From: Candidatus Zixiibacteriota bacterium
Lineage (GTDB): Bacteria > Zixibacteria > MSB-5A5 > GN15 > PGXB01
NCBI GenBank assembly: GCA_026397505.1
Contig: JAPLUR010000049.1
Coordinates: 1-42,490 of the forward strand
Direction of reading: 5' to 3'
Length of the DNA stretch: 42,490 nucleotides
A program made the position numbers and the translations under genes. Below the pieces are notes generated by a model. That model saw only the letters and a list, made by a program, of their open reading frames with translations, searched no databases and was not told where the DNA came from. Numbering within the stretch: position 1 is the stretch's first letter; the number at the start of each line of letters is the position of its first letter. This document shows positions 27,737 to 36,479 of this stretch, piece after piece.

Positions 27737-28021
27737 TCAGGGAAGCAGTTTCAGGAAATCCTCATATGAAATGACCGGCCAGGTTTCGGTTTCAAGGATA
27801 CCCTTACTGTTGATTGCCGAGGCAACCCGGAAAGCCAAAGTCTGATCGACAGCATCAAAAATGGCCAGATAATCATATCTTCCCAGAGTCGCATAAAGGT
27901 GGGTGACTTTGACATTATTCAGAGTGAAGATTTCCAGCGAGTCATTGACCTGATTTGACAAATCGGCATGAAGCTTCTTTGCGCTGGGATTGATTGTCAT
28001 AGCCATGATGAAGGTAGCCAT
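27737..28021 (-). CDS. GYD domain protein
   Basis: This 94-residue protein starts at the second ATG (28021) because AAGGAGG lies seven bases before it; the first ATG, two codons earlier, is too near the ribosome site. It contains LGRYDYLAIFDA around residues 45-57, the hallmark of the GYD domain. It is a small ferredoxin-like-fold protein, and the family has no established enzymatic role. It converges with the glycosyltransferase gene and lies 97 bases ahead of the DUF4340 gene, all on the minus strand, so its own transcript may be separate. Confidence 0.85.
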   Translation of the reverse strand: MATFIMAMTINPSAKKLHADLSNQVNDSLEIFTLNNVKVTHLYATLGRYDYLAIFDAVDQTLAFRVASAINSKGILETETWPVISYEDFLKLLP

Positions 28022-28118
28022 AATCATTCCTCCTTCTTAGAGATCATAGCAAGAAAATAGTTGTTTTGCGGCGAACAATCAAATAAAATCAGAAAGCCGG
28101 AAGAACCCCTTATCCTCA

Positions 28119-29048
28119 TCAGGGGAGAAAATCGGCGAATGCTTTCCTTATGCTTTCATAAGTGCTTCTATAAACCACAAGGGTGTCTTCCCGGCCGGGG
28201 ACGCGGCAATAGAAGCGACTGGCATCTGGAATGGTATCGGCGAAATCGACGACATGAGGGATGGTCTCACCCTCCGGGGTAATTTTCAACGAAAGAGAAA
28301 TCCGGTCAAAATTGACCTTGCCGGTGTCGGTAATATCGGCAAAATCGCTGCCATTAATATTACTGATGCGAGCGAGGTAAGAAGCCACTTTAAGGCTATC
28401 GGCCTGAACACTGTCGCGGTAAGGTTGCTTGGCGATATACCATTTTGACCCGGAGAAATTGAGCCGGTAGGCTTTATCCGGATATTCCAGTTCGATCTGC
28501 CTGATACTTCCGGGATTGAAGGCAAATATGGAACGATCAAGCCATTGATTGCGGGCGCGGCTGAAAACGTAAGTCAGCATTCCCTCGCCCTCAAAAACCT
28601 CGTTTGAGCCCGGTTTTCGCAGATAGGTATGGGTATAATCGGGAGTCATTTTCCCGACAAAAATGGAGTTGAGGAGGCGGTCACCGCTATAAAACTGGAT
28701 CAGATTGCCGGAGACGGTGTCAACCATGAAATCCTTTTGGCGATCAGGGTTTTCGGAGATGACGCTGCCAACTTTGATACCAACGGCGGTTGAGATCGTG
28801 TTTTCGACCGCCATACTGTCGGTAAGACGGGGCACTCGTCCCTGCAGCATCCATCGGCCATTCTCCAGAGTAAAAGTCAGGGTGTCGCGTGCGGTTCTGA
28901 CAAGAACCTTATTTATCTCGGCCGGATTGAGGGCAAGGAAATTATCGATGGTTTTGGCCGACATCTGCCGTGACTCCATCTTGTTCTGCACGTACCAAAG
29001 GGCCAGAATGATTATCAAAATAATGGCCGGAATGAGCACTCGTTTCAT
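28119..29048 (-). CDS. DUF4340 domain protein, membrane-anchored
   Basis: This 309-residue protein has one N-terminal membrane helix (residues 4-21) and a beta-rich extracytoplasmic body with repeated segments such as RQIELEYPDKAYRLNFSGSKW. Proteins with this domain almost always sit beside GldG-like and ABC-2 permease genes. It overlaps the GldG-like gene by four bases (ATGA) and is the last gene of the four-gene operon that begins with the ATPase. Role: probably an accessory subunit of the ABC machine on the outer face of the membrane. Molecular function is unknown. Confidence 0.85.
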   Translation of the reverse strand: MKRVLIPAIILIIILALWYVQNKMESRQMSAKTIDNFLALNPAEINKVLVRTARDTLTFTLENGRWMLQGRVPRLTDSMAVENTISTAVGIKVGSVISENPDRQKDFMVDTVSGNLIQFYSGDRLLNSIFVGKMTPDYTHTYLRKPGSNEVFEGEGMLTYVFSRARNQWLDRSIFAFNPGSIRQIELEYPDKAYRLNFSGSKWYIAKQPYRDSVQADSLKVASYLARISNINGSDFADITDTGKVNFDRISLSLKITPEGETIPHVVDFADTIPDASRFYCRVPGREDTLVVYRSTYESIRKAFADFLP

Positions 29049-30640
29049 GATGCCATCCTCCGTCTGACAGATCTCTTGAGTTGCCAGCGAATCAAACCAA
29101 AGACAATGACGATAAGGGGCATGACAAACATATTGACATATTTGACCATTTTCTTGGCAGCATCAGAGGTCTCTTTCAGGACCGGCGCTCCCACCTGTTT
29201 GGAGCGAATGGAGATCAGGCCTCTGTCCTGTGTCAGCCAATCGGCGATATTTAGAAGAAGGGCGAATGCGGCCTCATTTCTTTTGTTGTCATCCTGGGCA
29301 AAAAGACCATTGCCGATGACGATTACGCGGGCATCGCCGGTGGAATCGATTCCGGCCGGGGTGGGAGTGGCGGCGACGGTGTCGGTGCCGAAATAGGCCG
29401 GTACACTGCGGTCCTTGTAATAACTGACAAAGCTCCCGCTTAAAAAGGCGGCCAGAGGTTGCTGCGGAATCAAAAAGTCGGTTTGCTGATACTGCCGTTC
29501 CGGCGATATGTCAATGGGGGCGCCGAGGGCTCCCGATTGCTCGGAAGTAGTAAAAAGGGGGGCGCGATTCCTCCCGGAAACGATGGGAAATGATAGATCA
29601 ACAGGACTGGCAAAAATCATATTCAGCGATTTGAATTCCTTGACGGCCGGATTTTCCTGATTGAAGTTGGAGATGGCGATATAGAAGGGGTATTTGACGA
29701 CGCTCTGCATCTGGTACTGGCCCATGCTGCGCATCACCGGGACCATATTGCACTGGACATCGATAACCAATTTATCTCTGAGGCCGACGCCGTAGAAATT
29801 GAGAAGGCTGTCCAAACCGTTATCGATGGGAGTGACCTGAGCCTTGGCGATATCGATATTAAATTTGTCGAGCAGAAAAGCGGCCCGGCCACCGCGCATG
29901 AGGAACTGGTCGATGAGATATTTCTCCCACTCACTGAAAGGTGATCTGGGGGAGACAACAAAGAGGACATCAATCTGAGGAGGGATTGTGTGCAGGTTGT
30001 TTAAGTCAAGGAACTGCACGCCATATTCTCTTTGAAGAAGCTGGGAAGCCCACTGCAGCCCTCTAGACATCTCCGGCTCGCCGTGACCGGTCGTAAAAGC
30101 AACAGTCGAGGTTTTCGTCGATGTGAGTTTCTTTATGGCCTGCGAGAGGTCATACTCAAGGTTATCAGTATTTTCTATGAAAGGGATGATTTCCTGCTTG
30201 TCGCCATATAGTATGGCGACCCCTTTGTAGCCTTTTATGAATTCGGTCTTATCATTCCGAAAGACATTGAACTGAAGGGGAGGGATGCGGTAACCCTCGG
30301 CCTCTTGTTCCTTATCGGTTTTGAGCGGATCGATAAATTCGTAATGCAGGTAGCCGTGAGAATAGGCCCGATAATCATCAAGAATATCTTTCAGGTATCG
30401 GGCATGATTATTATGAGGAGCGGGAAGGTCATCGGTTATGAAGGCTTTGACATTGAGGCGGTCATTAAGGCTGCCCGCCAGTTCTTTTGAAACCGGGGAA
30501 AGGGAATAAATATTGTTGTCGGTCAGGTCGGCCCGGCTGAAAATATTCAGAGAAATCAGATTTATTATCAGCAGTATGGCGGCCACGATGGCGATCAGAA
30601 CGGTGGCGCTGGACTTGGTCTTTATTATTTTCGCTTTCAT
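29045..30640 (-). CDS. GldG-like ABC transporter auxiliary protein
   Basis: This 531-residue protein has an N-terminal membrane helix (about residues 12-34), a large extracytoplasmic alpha/beta domain (SVAFTTGHGEPEM and DVLFVVSPRSPFSEWEKYLI match the ABC_transp_aux/Gldg_ABC family) and a C-terminal membrane helix followed by a basic tail. I start it at the ATG at 30640, which overlaps the permease stop by four bases (ATGA) and has AGGAAG behind it, rather than at a GTG three codons earlier that lacks spacing for a ribosome site. In Bacteroidetes GldA, GldF and GldG are needed for gliding and type IX secretion, while related operons in other phyla have unknown cargo. Confidence 0.88.
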   Translation of the reverse strand: MKAKIIKTKSSATVLIAIVAAILLIINLISLNIFSRADLTDNNIYSLSPVSKELAGSLNDRLNVKAFITDDLPAPHNNHARYLKDILDDYRAYSHGYLHYEFIDPLKTDKEQEAEGYRIPPLQFNVFRNDKTEFIKGYKGVAILYGDKQEIIPFIENTDNLEYDLSQAIKKLTSTKTSTVAFTTGHGEPEMSRGLQWASQLLQREYGVQFLDLNNLHTIPPQIDVLFVVSPRSPFSEWEKYLIDQFLMRGGRAAFLLDKFNIDIAKAQVTPIDNGLDSLLNFYGVGLRDKLVIDVQCNMVPVMRSMGQYQMQSVVKYPFYIAISNFNQENPAVKEFKSLNMIFASPVDLSFPIVSGRNRAPLFTTSEQSGALGAPIDISPERQYQQTDFLIPQQPLAAFLSGSFVSYYKDRSVPAYFGTDTVAATPTPAGIDSTGDARVIVIGNGLFAQDDNKRNEAAFALLLNIADWLTQDRGLISIRSKQVGAPVLKETSDAAKKMVKYVNMFVMPLIVIVFGLIRWQLKRSVRRRMAS

Positions 30641-31347
30641 TTCCACTTCCTGCTTTCAAGAGTTTGCACGGTTAAGAAGAGGAATAAAAACATCATTGAC
30701 AGATAGTATATGACATCCCGACTGTCGAGAACACCACGGGCGATGTTGTTGAAATGGTAATCGGTGGAGAGGTATTCAAGGACTGTGGCCAGGAAACCGG
30801 GAAAGAAGAAGACGATTTTGTCGAGGATATAAAAGGCGAAGATTATGACAAAAGACAAAATGAAAGAGATGATCTGGTTCTGACTCAGGCTGGAAGTGAA
30901 AATTCCAATGGAAAGGTAGAAACCGACGATGAGGACAAGACCGATATAGCCGCCGACGGTGGCGCCCAGGTCGGGGCGCCCGAGCAACGCTATGGTCATA
31001 TAATGAATAATGGTCAGAAAGAGGGTGACTATTATCAATAGATAGGCGGAAAGGAATTTCCCCATCACCAGCTGCCATTCCTTGACCGGCAGAGTCATCA
31101 GCAATTCGATTGTCCCCAGCCTGCGTTCTTCGGATATGAGGCGCATCGATACCGCCGGGATGAAGAAAAGGAGGATGAATCTGATAATGCTGAACAGGGT
31201 GCGCAAGTCGGGGGAATTGCTCAGGAACAGGGATGTGGAGAATTGCCAGCCGGCGATCAGCAGGAACAGGGTAATAACGACATAGGCCACCGGGGAATCG
31301 AAATATGAGCGAAATTCTTTTTTGGCCAAGACGAGTACCTGATGCAT
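30637..31347 (-). CDS. ABC-2 type permease, GldF-like
   Basis: This 236-residue integral membrane protein has six predicted helices, including AYVVITLFLLIAGWQFS and FILLFFIPAVSMRLI. SEERRLGTIELLMTLPV is the typical ABC-2 coupling segment. AAGGAGG sits about five bases before the ATG. Its gene starts one base after the ATPase gene stop and overlaps the GldG-like gene by four bases, so the products surely form one complex. The substrate is not indicated. Confidence 0.92.
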   Translation of the reverse strand: MHQVLVLAKKEFRSYFDSPVAYVVITLFLLIAGWQFSTSLFLSNSPDLRTLFSIIRFILLFFIPAVSMRLISEERRLGTIELLMTLPVKEWQLVMGKFLSAYLLIIVTLFLTIIHYMTIALLGRPDLGATVGGYIGLVLIVGFYLSIGIFTSSLSQNQIISFILSFVIIFAFYILDKIVFFFPGFLATVLEYLSTDYHFNNIARGVLDSRDVIYYLSMMFLFLFLTVQTLESRKWK

Positions 31348-31348
31348 T

Positions 31349-32287
31349 TCAATCCTCCTTCCCGGTCAGTTTACGGAAGACATCCTCAAGCGAGGTCTCC
31401 TCACGTTTCAATTCAAGCAGAACCGAGCCGCTGTCTTTGCAGAGGTTGAAAATATCCTCGCGGGGGTCGGCTCCTTTTACCGTTTCGATCTCGATTTGCA
31501 GGAGGTTATCATTGAGGCGGCTGCCCGAAACCATTCTTTCCACACCGGAGATCTGCACGACTCTTTCGGTGAAAGTCTGCAGATTATTCTTGATCTGAAG
31601 GAAGATCTTTCCTTTGCCTTCAAAAGAGGCCTGGAGTTCCGAGGGGGTACCATCGGCCACAATCTGACCTTCATTTATGATCAGGACCCGGTTACAGGTG
31701 GCCTCAACCTCGGGAAGGATATGCGAGCAGAGGATGATAGTTTTCTCTTTTCCCAGCTCTCTGATCAGATTTCTGATTTCGATAATCTGATTGGGGTCGA
31801 GGCCAACGGTCGGTTCATCCAGAACCAGAATTTCCGGATTGTGAACCAGCGCCTGCGCCAGGCCGACCCGCTGGCGATACCCTTTCGAGAGTTCACCGAT
31901 ATTTTTGTGGGCAACTTCCTCGAGTCCGCATTTTTCCATGACTGACTTGATGCCTTCGCCATTGGCCGCTGCTGACCCGGCTCGCATCCCCTGCATGAAC
32001 TTGAGGAAGTCGACCACGTTCATGTCGAAATAAAGGGGGGCGTTTTCGGGAAGATACCCGATTTTCTTGCGGACCTCCAGCGAGTCGGTAAGGATATCAT
32101 GGTTATCCACCAGCACGGTCCCGGAGGTAGGGGAGAGATAGCAGGTGATGATCCTGACGGTCGTGGTCTTGCCGGCGCCATTGGGGCCGAGAAAACCGAC
32201 GACAGTTCCTTTCTCGACTTCAAAGGAGACGTTATTGACCGCCAGAGTCGGTCCATAATACTTGGTAAGATTTCGGACTGAAATCAT
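31349..32287 (-). CDS. ABC transporter ATPase, GldA-like
   Basis: This 312-residue nucleotide-binding subunit has Walker A GPNGAGKTT (34-42), the signature LSKGYRQR in place of LSGGQ, Walker B ILVLDEPTVGLDP, and a C-terminal regulatory domain (about 220-312). The LSKGYRQR variant is typical of ABC-2/GldA/YhaQ-like ATPases. It is the first gene of the four-gene minus operon, with a weak ribosome site. It should power the permease encoded next. Confidence 0.94.
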   Translation of the reverse strand: MISVRNLTKYYGPTLAVNNVSFEVEKGTVVGFLGPNGAGKTTTVRIITCYLSPTSGTVLVDNHDILTDSLEVRKKIGYLPENAPLYFDMNVVDFLKFMQGMRAGSAAANGEGIKSVMEKCGLEEVAHKNIGELSKGYRQRVGLAQALVHNPEILVLDEPTVGLDPNQIIEIRNLIRELGKEKTIILCSHILPEVEATCNRVLIINEGQIVADGTPSELQASFEGKGKIFLQIKNNLQTFTERVVQISGVERMVSGSRLNDNLLQIEIETVKGADPREDIFNLCKDSGSVLLELKREETSLEDVFRKLTGKED

Positions 32288-32503
32288 ATTCTCTATCTAT
32301 TATCAGGTTTATTTATCAGCCGCTAAAAAAGCGGATTTCCTCGTAATTGTCAATATCCTTTAAAACTCATTTTACCAGAGAGTTGCGGGCAGGTTCCAAA
32401 AATTTTTGGCCCTTTTTCCCGGCTCTGAAGTCCGGGCATATTATCGCCTGCGTTTTCGGCCACTGCGCCGCATGGCAGTCCTGATCTTCAGACCCAAAAG
32501 GAA

Positions 32504-32851
32504 TTACTCTGCGATCTGCAAATTCTCTTTTGGCACCCAGCCGAGCTTGCCGGTCTGCCGGCGACACCATAACCAGCCGGATTCTTCTTTGAGAATGGTC
32601 AATTCCTCGCCGATCTGCACCGATAATTCGGTAGCATCGTAGTCGAACAGGGCAATGCCGTAATCGCCATATTGTTTGACATAGCTTGCGGGCACCCAGC
32701 CATCTTTCCCATCGCGGTCGACACACCAGATCCATCCGGGGTATTCGCTCTCTTTTGGAATAATAGTGAGTGACTGGCCGATCTTGATTTTAAGAGGATC
32801 GGGGAAGGTGTTGATGTGAGCTTTAATGACTTTACAGGTTTTTTGTTCCAT
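32504..32851 (-). CDS. Small protein with two tandem SH3 domains
   Basis: This 115-residue soluble protein has no signal peptide, so it is likely cytosolic. It consists of two SH3-like domains: residues about 5-58 (with GWVPASYV) and 64-115. The second keeps the eukaryotic SH3 hallmarks: ALFDY at 67-71 (ALYDY motif), an acidic RT-loop-like part, WLW after the n-Src-like loop, and GWVPKENL near the end. These give the aromatic pocket used by eukaryotic SH3 domains to bind proline-rich peptides. Bacterial SH3b domains usually lack ALYDY. It lies between the fused E1 gene and the ABC operon, all minus, but about 110 and 220 bases from each, so it may be monocistronic. AAGGA precedes the ATG. Its partner is unknown. 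Confidence 0.85.
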   Translation of the reverse strand: MEQKTCKVIKAHINTFPDPLKIKIGQSLTIIPKESEYPGWIWCVDRDGKDGWVPASYVKQYGDYGIALFDYDATELSVQIGEELTILKEESGWLWCRRQTGKLGWVPKENLQIAE

Positions 32852-32863
32852 AATTGTGTATCC

Positions 32864-32925
32864 TTTTTGGCAGGAGCACTGTTGGCCGCCTGGCGGCGTG
32901 CCTCCGGCTCCTGTCCTACCAAAAA
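32864..32925. repeat. Palindromic element with nested inverted repeats
   Basis: TTTTTGG CAGGAGC (32864-32877) is mirrored by GCTCCTG, then TCCTA, then CCAAAAA (32907-32925). GCCGCC T GGCGGC (32885-32890 and 32892-32897) lies in the centre. It sits in the gap between the fused E1 gene and the SH3 gene, in the leader of the latter. It could be an extragenic palindrome or a small terminator. I saw no second copy in the window. Confidence 0.5.
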
Positions 32926-32964
32926 TCTACATATATATTCCGGCGGGTTACCACCCGCGTCAAC

Positions 32965-35250
32965 TTAATAAAGCGCCAATTCCTTTGCAACTTTAACAAC
33001 ATTTTCGGTCTGCGGCAAGCAGATGGAATCGCCATCAAGGCCGTATGCCACGCGGCAATCCTGAGCGGTCAGAAGCCGCACGGGAGCATCAAGATAATCA
33101 AACAGATGGTCGGCGATATAGGCGGATATGGTCGGCCCCACGCCGCCATGAAAGCGGTCTTCAGAGACAATCAGAACGCGGGCGCATTCTTTTACCGCCT
33201 CGCCGATTGTCTCCCAGTCGATCGGCTTGACCGTGCACAAGTCGATTACCCGGCAATTAAGGCCATTTTGAGATAATATTTCCGCCGCGCGAAGAGACAT
33301 CGGAAGGGTGATGCCATAGCTGATGATCGCCAGGTCTTTTGCCTCGGGATTATAGATTCGTGCCTGACCGAAGGGGAGAAATTTTTCGAGTGGCGGGTAT
33401 TTGGCGAGAATATTATATCCCTCCCAATCGCGGCGGTTGTAGAGCGCGACCGCCTCACAGAAAAGCACCGGATCGCCGCAAACGAAGGCGGTGCGGAGCA
33501 GAGCGGCGGCATCGGCGGCATTGGAGGGGATGGCCACATGCAGGCCGGGGATATTAATAAAAGCGCCGAGGTTGGCCTCGGAATGCCACATCGCGCCGGC
33601 TCCCTGTTTATAGCCGCCGTAAGAAGTGCGGATAATCATAGGAACCCGCACCCGGGCGTTGGAACGCTGATAGGCGGTGGCAATGCGATCTTTCAGTTGC
33701 TGGTAGCCGGGGCTCATGTAATCGATAAACTGGATTTCCGGAAACGGAATGCGCCCCTGAAAGGCATGTCCGACGGCGCGTCCGAGGATGCCGGCCTCAT
33801 CAAGGGGAGTGTTGAAAACCCGTTTAGGGCCAAAAGCTCGCTGAAGGTCCTGGGTGACGAGGAAGACACCACCTTTCCCTTTAAGCTTATCGGTGACCTC
33901 GGGCCCTTTGTCGAAAGTCTCAATGGGGAAATCGGCGACATCCTCGCCAAAGAGCAGGGTATCATCAGACAAGAGAAAGAGATCAAAGAGAGAATAATTG
34001 ATCGCCTTGCGCATGGTCATCGGCGGCTGGTTTTCGGGGAGAGTGTCGGTATCAAAAAAGCCTTTCCGGTGGAATTCTATATATTTATCGCGGCGAATCG
34101 ATCCTTTATCGGAAATCAATTTATTCCATTTTTCCTGTGCCGTTTCTTTTTGGTAGCTATAGACTTTGGTCAGGACATCAGCGGCGGTTTTGGGGCGCAG
34201 ATCGGCCACGGTCTCGGTCGAGACTTTGCGGACCTCGTTATCAATATCATCAAAAATGGCGAGCAGTTCCTCAGGGGTGAATAAGCCGTCTTCTATAAAA
34301 GTCCGCGCGACTTTTCTCAGAGGGTCGTTTTCGATATGATATTCGCGCTCCGACGGCTCCATGTAATGGGCCTGGTCATCCGAGCCGGAATGGGACTCCA
34401 TACGTACAACTCTGATATTGGCAATAGCCGGTCCTTTACCGGAACGGACATATTCGGTCATCGCGCGGAATTTGAGAATCGACTCTTTAATATCGGTGCC
34501 ATCGAAATCCTCAATTTTGAGTCCATATTTTTGCATTCCTATATAACAGGAAGTAGGGTTGCCATCGGGGAACTGTTCATGGACGCTGGTGGCGATGGCC
34601 CAGCCGCAGTTGTAAATGCCGAAAATATTGGGGGTGCCGGCGAATGTGGAGTAGAAAACAGCCCGGCCGAATTCGGGAGAGGAAGTGGCGCCCTCACCGA
34701 TAGCACAGAAAACGACAGAATCTTTCTTGAATCGTCCGCCGGGAAGGCCGCTGATATCGCCTCTTATCGGAAGAGGATTCTTAATGGCATCACCCAGTCC
34801 GGCCGCTTCCATGGCGTGCGAGCCGGTGGGAGAGGCCTGAGGCATGATGCCGAGTTCAGGATAGGAAGAGTGGGCCGGCTGCAGCATCCCTCCGGTCGAT
34901 TCCGAGCGGGGATCGCCGATTGCCTCGAGGATTTTCTGTCTGATGCTGACGCCGCGATAGAGGTCGAAGGCCTTGTTGCGGTAGTAGCCGATAAAGGGAT
35001 CATCGGGCTTAAGCGCCTGTGCTGCAATGACATCGACCAATTCCTTGCCGCCGCAGCCGATGAAGAATTTGCAGACCCCTTTGCGCAGGAGGATTTTTTC
35101 TTCCTGTTCAATGCGTCTCGCCAGCACCATTGTATAATACATCTTGCGCAGGGTATCGCGGTCGAGTCCGCCATATTCTTCAAGAGAGGAAATCTCTTTC
35201 GCGGAAAATTTCAGGTCTTTGATCCACTCTTTTATTTCATAAAAGGCCAA
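32965..35250 (-). CDS. 2-oxoacid dehydrogenase E1, alpha and beta subunits fused
   Basis: This 761-residue thiamine diphosphate enzyme carries an E1-alpha-like part (residues 1-370: YGGLDRDTLRKMYYTMVLARRIE, IGEGATSSPEFGRAVF as ThDP/Mg motif) followed by an E1-beta-like part (410-761: LLFGEDVADF, GPKRVFNTPLDEAGILGRAVG, and the C-terminal transketolase domain). It is most like branched-chain 2-oxoacid or pyruvate dehydrogenase E1; substrate cannot be settled from sequence. E2 and E3 genes are not in the window. The gene starts at TTG: GGAGG lies six bases before TTG at 35250, while the near ATG is out of frame. It is probably transcribed from the 170-base divergent gap shared with the PAAR gene. 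Confidence 0.92.
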   Translation of the reverse strand: MAFYEIKEWIKDLKFSAKEISSLEEYGGLDRDTLRKMYYTMVLARRIEQEEKILLRKGVCKFFIGCGGKELVDVIAAQALKPDDPFIGYYRNKAFDLYRGVSIRQKILEAIGDPRSESTGGMLQPAHSSYPELGIMPQASPTGSHAMEAAGLGDAIKNPLPIRGDISGLPGGRFKKDSVVFCAIGEGATSSPEFGRAVFYSTFAGTPNIFGIYNCGWAIATSVHEQFPDGNPTSCYIGMQKYGLKIEDFDGTDIKESILKFRAMTEYVRSGKGPAIANIRVVRMESHSGSDDQAHYMEPSEREYHIENDPLRKVARTFIEDGLFTPEELLAIFDDIDNEVRKVSTETVADLRPKTAADVLTKVYSYQKETAQEKWNKLISDKGSIRRDKYIEFHRKGFFDTDTLPENQPPMTMRKAINYSLFDLFLLSDDTLLFGEDVADFPIETFDKGPEVTDKLKGKGGVFLVTQDLQRAFGPKRVFNTPLDEAGILGRAVGHAFQGRIPFPEIQFIDYMSPGYQQLKDRIATAYQRSNARVRVPMIIRTSYGGYKQGAGAMWHSEANLGAFINIPGLHVAIPSNAADAAALLRTAFVCGDPVLFCEAVALYNRRDWEGYNILAKYPPLEKFLPFGQARIYNPEAKDLAIISYGITLPMSLRAAEILSQNGLNCRVIDLCTVKPIDWETIGEAVKECARVLIVSEDRFHGGVGPTISAYIADHLFDYLDAPVRLLTAQDCRVAYGLDGDSICLPQTENVVKVAKELALY

Positions 35251-35419
35251 AACAAACCTCCAATTGCCTTAAATTAAGAAGATGTGTCAATTTACCATAC
35301 GATTATGAAGAAGTCTATATTGGGCGGACAGAAAAATTCTTATTGACACAAGATATTGATAGTCATTTCTTTAGTATAATCAATGGTTATTTTGTGCTAA
35401 ACCGTTTCGGAGGTGCTTT

Positions 35420-36463
35420 ATGGGACAACCGGCGGCCAGACAGGGTGACAGCACGGCTCATGGCGGCGTGATTATGGCCGGGGCGCCTATGGTTCTTATC
35501 GGCGGGATGCCGGCGGCGCGCCTGGGTGATATGCATGTCTGCCCGATGGTCAACCCCGGGACGCCTCCGCCGCCGCATGTTGGGATGGCGATAGTGAAAG
35601 GAAGCCCGATGGTTCTTATCGGCGGGCAACCAGCGGCGAGGGTGGGTGATATGTGCACCTGCTCCGGCCCACCGGACAGCATTATTGTCGGCTGTTTCAC
35701 CGTTCTCATAGGTGAAGGCGGCGGTGGGGGCGGCGGCGCGGCTGGTGGCGGCGGCAAAGCGGCCGCGGGTCAGGCGGCGGCGACGAAGCCGAAAGAAAAG
35801 CATTTTCTTGATGTCAAGTTTGTCGACAAAGGGGGAAAGCCTATTTATGGAGTCGAATATTCGATTAAGGGGCCGAATGGCAGGGTGGAAAAAGGGACGC
35901 TGACGGGGCAGATATATCAGGATGGGGTTGAGCAGGGCAGCTACGAAATCACCCTTAAAGCGATTACCAATGCCAAGTGGTCAACGACCAGCGCGGAAGT
36001 GGGCGATAAGATAAAATTAACCGCTGATACCTCAAATATCGACAATGGCGAAAAGGGGACGTTTGAGATTTTTATCAAAGATACGAATTTTGCCGATCGT
36101 TCTTTAGCCACGCTGGAATCGAAGGTTGATAATGATAAGATCGAAGCGACGTGGGTTTTTGAGGTTGACAAGAGTTATCTGGAAGTCTGTGATGACAAAA
36201 GCAAACAGAAGAAATATTCATCGCCGTCATTTTATTTTATGGTCAAGGCCGGGAATCTGTTGGCTCGCTCGAATCTTCTCAAGCTCAAGGATTTCCTTGA
36301 AATAAAACTTCAAGATAAGGATGGAAAGCCAATAGGGAATGTAGGTTATCGGGTCCACCTGCCAAACGGTGAGATTCGCAAAGGGAAACTGGACGCCAAC
36401 GGATATGCCAAGGAAAAGAATATTCCGCCGGGGCGTCCCAAGGTTGCCTTTGATATAAAGTAA
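35420..36463 (+). CDS. PAAR-domain spike protein with Ig-like/transthyretin-like tail
   Basis: This 347-residue protein starts with a PAAR domain (residues 1-98): MGQPAARQGD, VLIGGMPAARLGDMHVC and VLIGGQPAARVGDMCTC are its repeats, and the Cys/His residues that bind zinc at the tip are present. A Gly-rich linker (99-118) is followed by two related beta domains beginning FLDVKFVDKGGKPIYGVEY (about 129) and FLEIKLQDKDGKPIGNVGY (near 292), with an Ig-like segment between. The GKPI..V.Y...LPNG pattern is frequent in tails of type VI and related secreted proteins (from memory). PAAR proteins cap the VgrG spike of contractile injection systems and carry effectors on their tails. GGAGG lies before the ATG. 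The first gene of a forward cassette; the -10-like TATAAT at 35375-35380 may belong to its promoter. No membrane segment is seen. Confidence 0.9.
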   Translation: MGQPAARQGDSTAHGGVIMAGAPMVLIGGMPAARLGDMHVCPMVNPGTPPPPHVGMAIVKGSPMVLIGGQPAARVGDMCTCSGPPDSIIVGCFTVLIGEGGGGGGGAAGGGGKAAAGQAAATKPKEKHFLDVKFVDKGGKPIYGVEYSIKGPNGRVEKGTLTGQIYQDGVEQGSYEITLKAITNAKWSTTSAEVGDKIKLTADTSNIDNGEKGTFEIFIKDTNFADRSLATLESKVDNDKIEATWVFEVDKSYLEVCDDKSKQKKYSSPSFYFMVKAGNLLARSNLLKLKDFLEIKLQDKDGKPIGNVGYRVHLPNGEIRKGKLDANGYAKEKNIPPGRPKVAFDIK

Positions 36464-36479
36464 TTGGATATTGAGGAAT

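Noticed and set aside
34336-35277. Forward frame of 313 codons
   Set aside because: Antisense to the fused E1 gene, with no ribosome site or recognisable domain.
36471-36479. TTG start of the metalloprotease gene
   Set aside because: No ribosome site precedes TTG, while GAGGA lies before the ATG at 36480, although the spacing is short.
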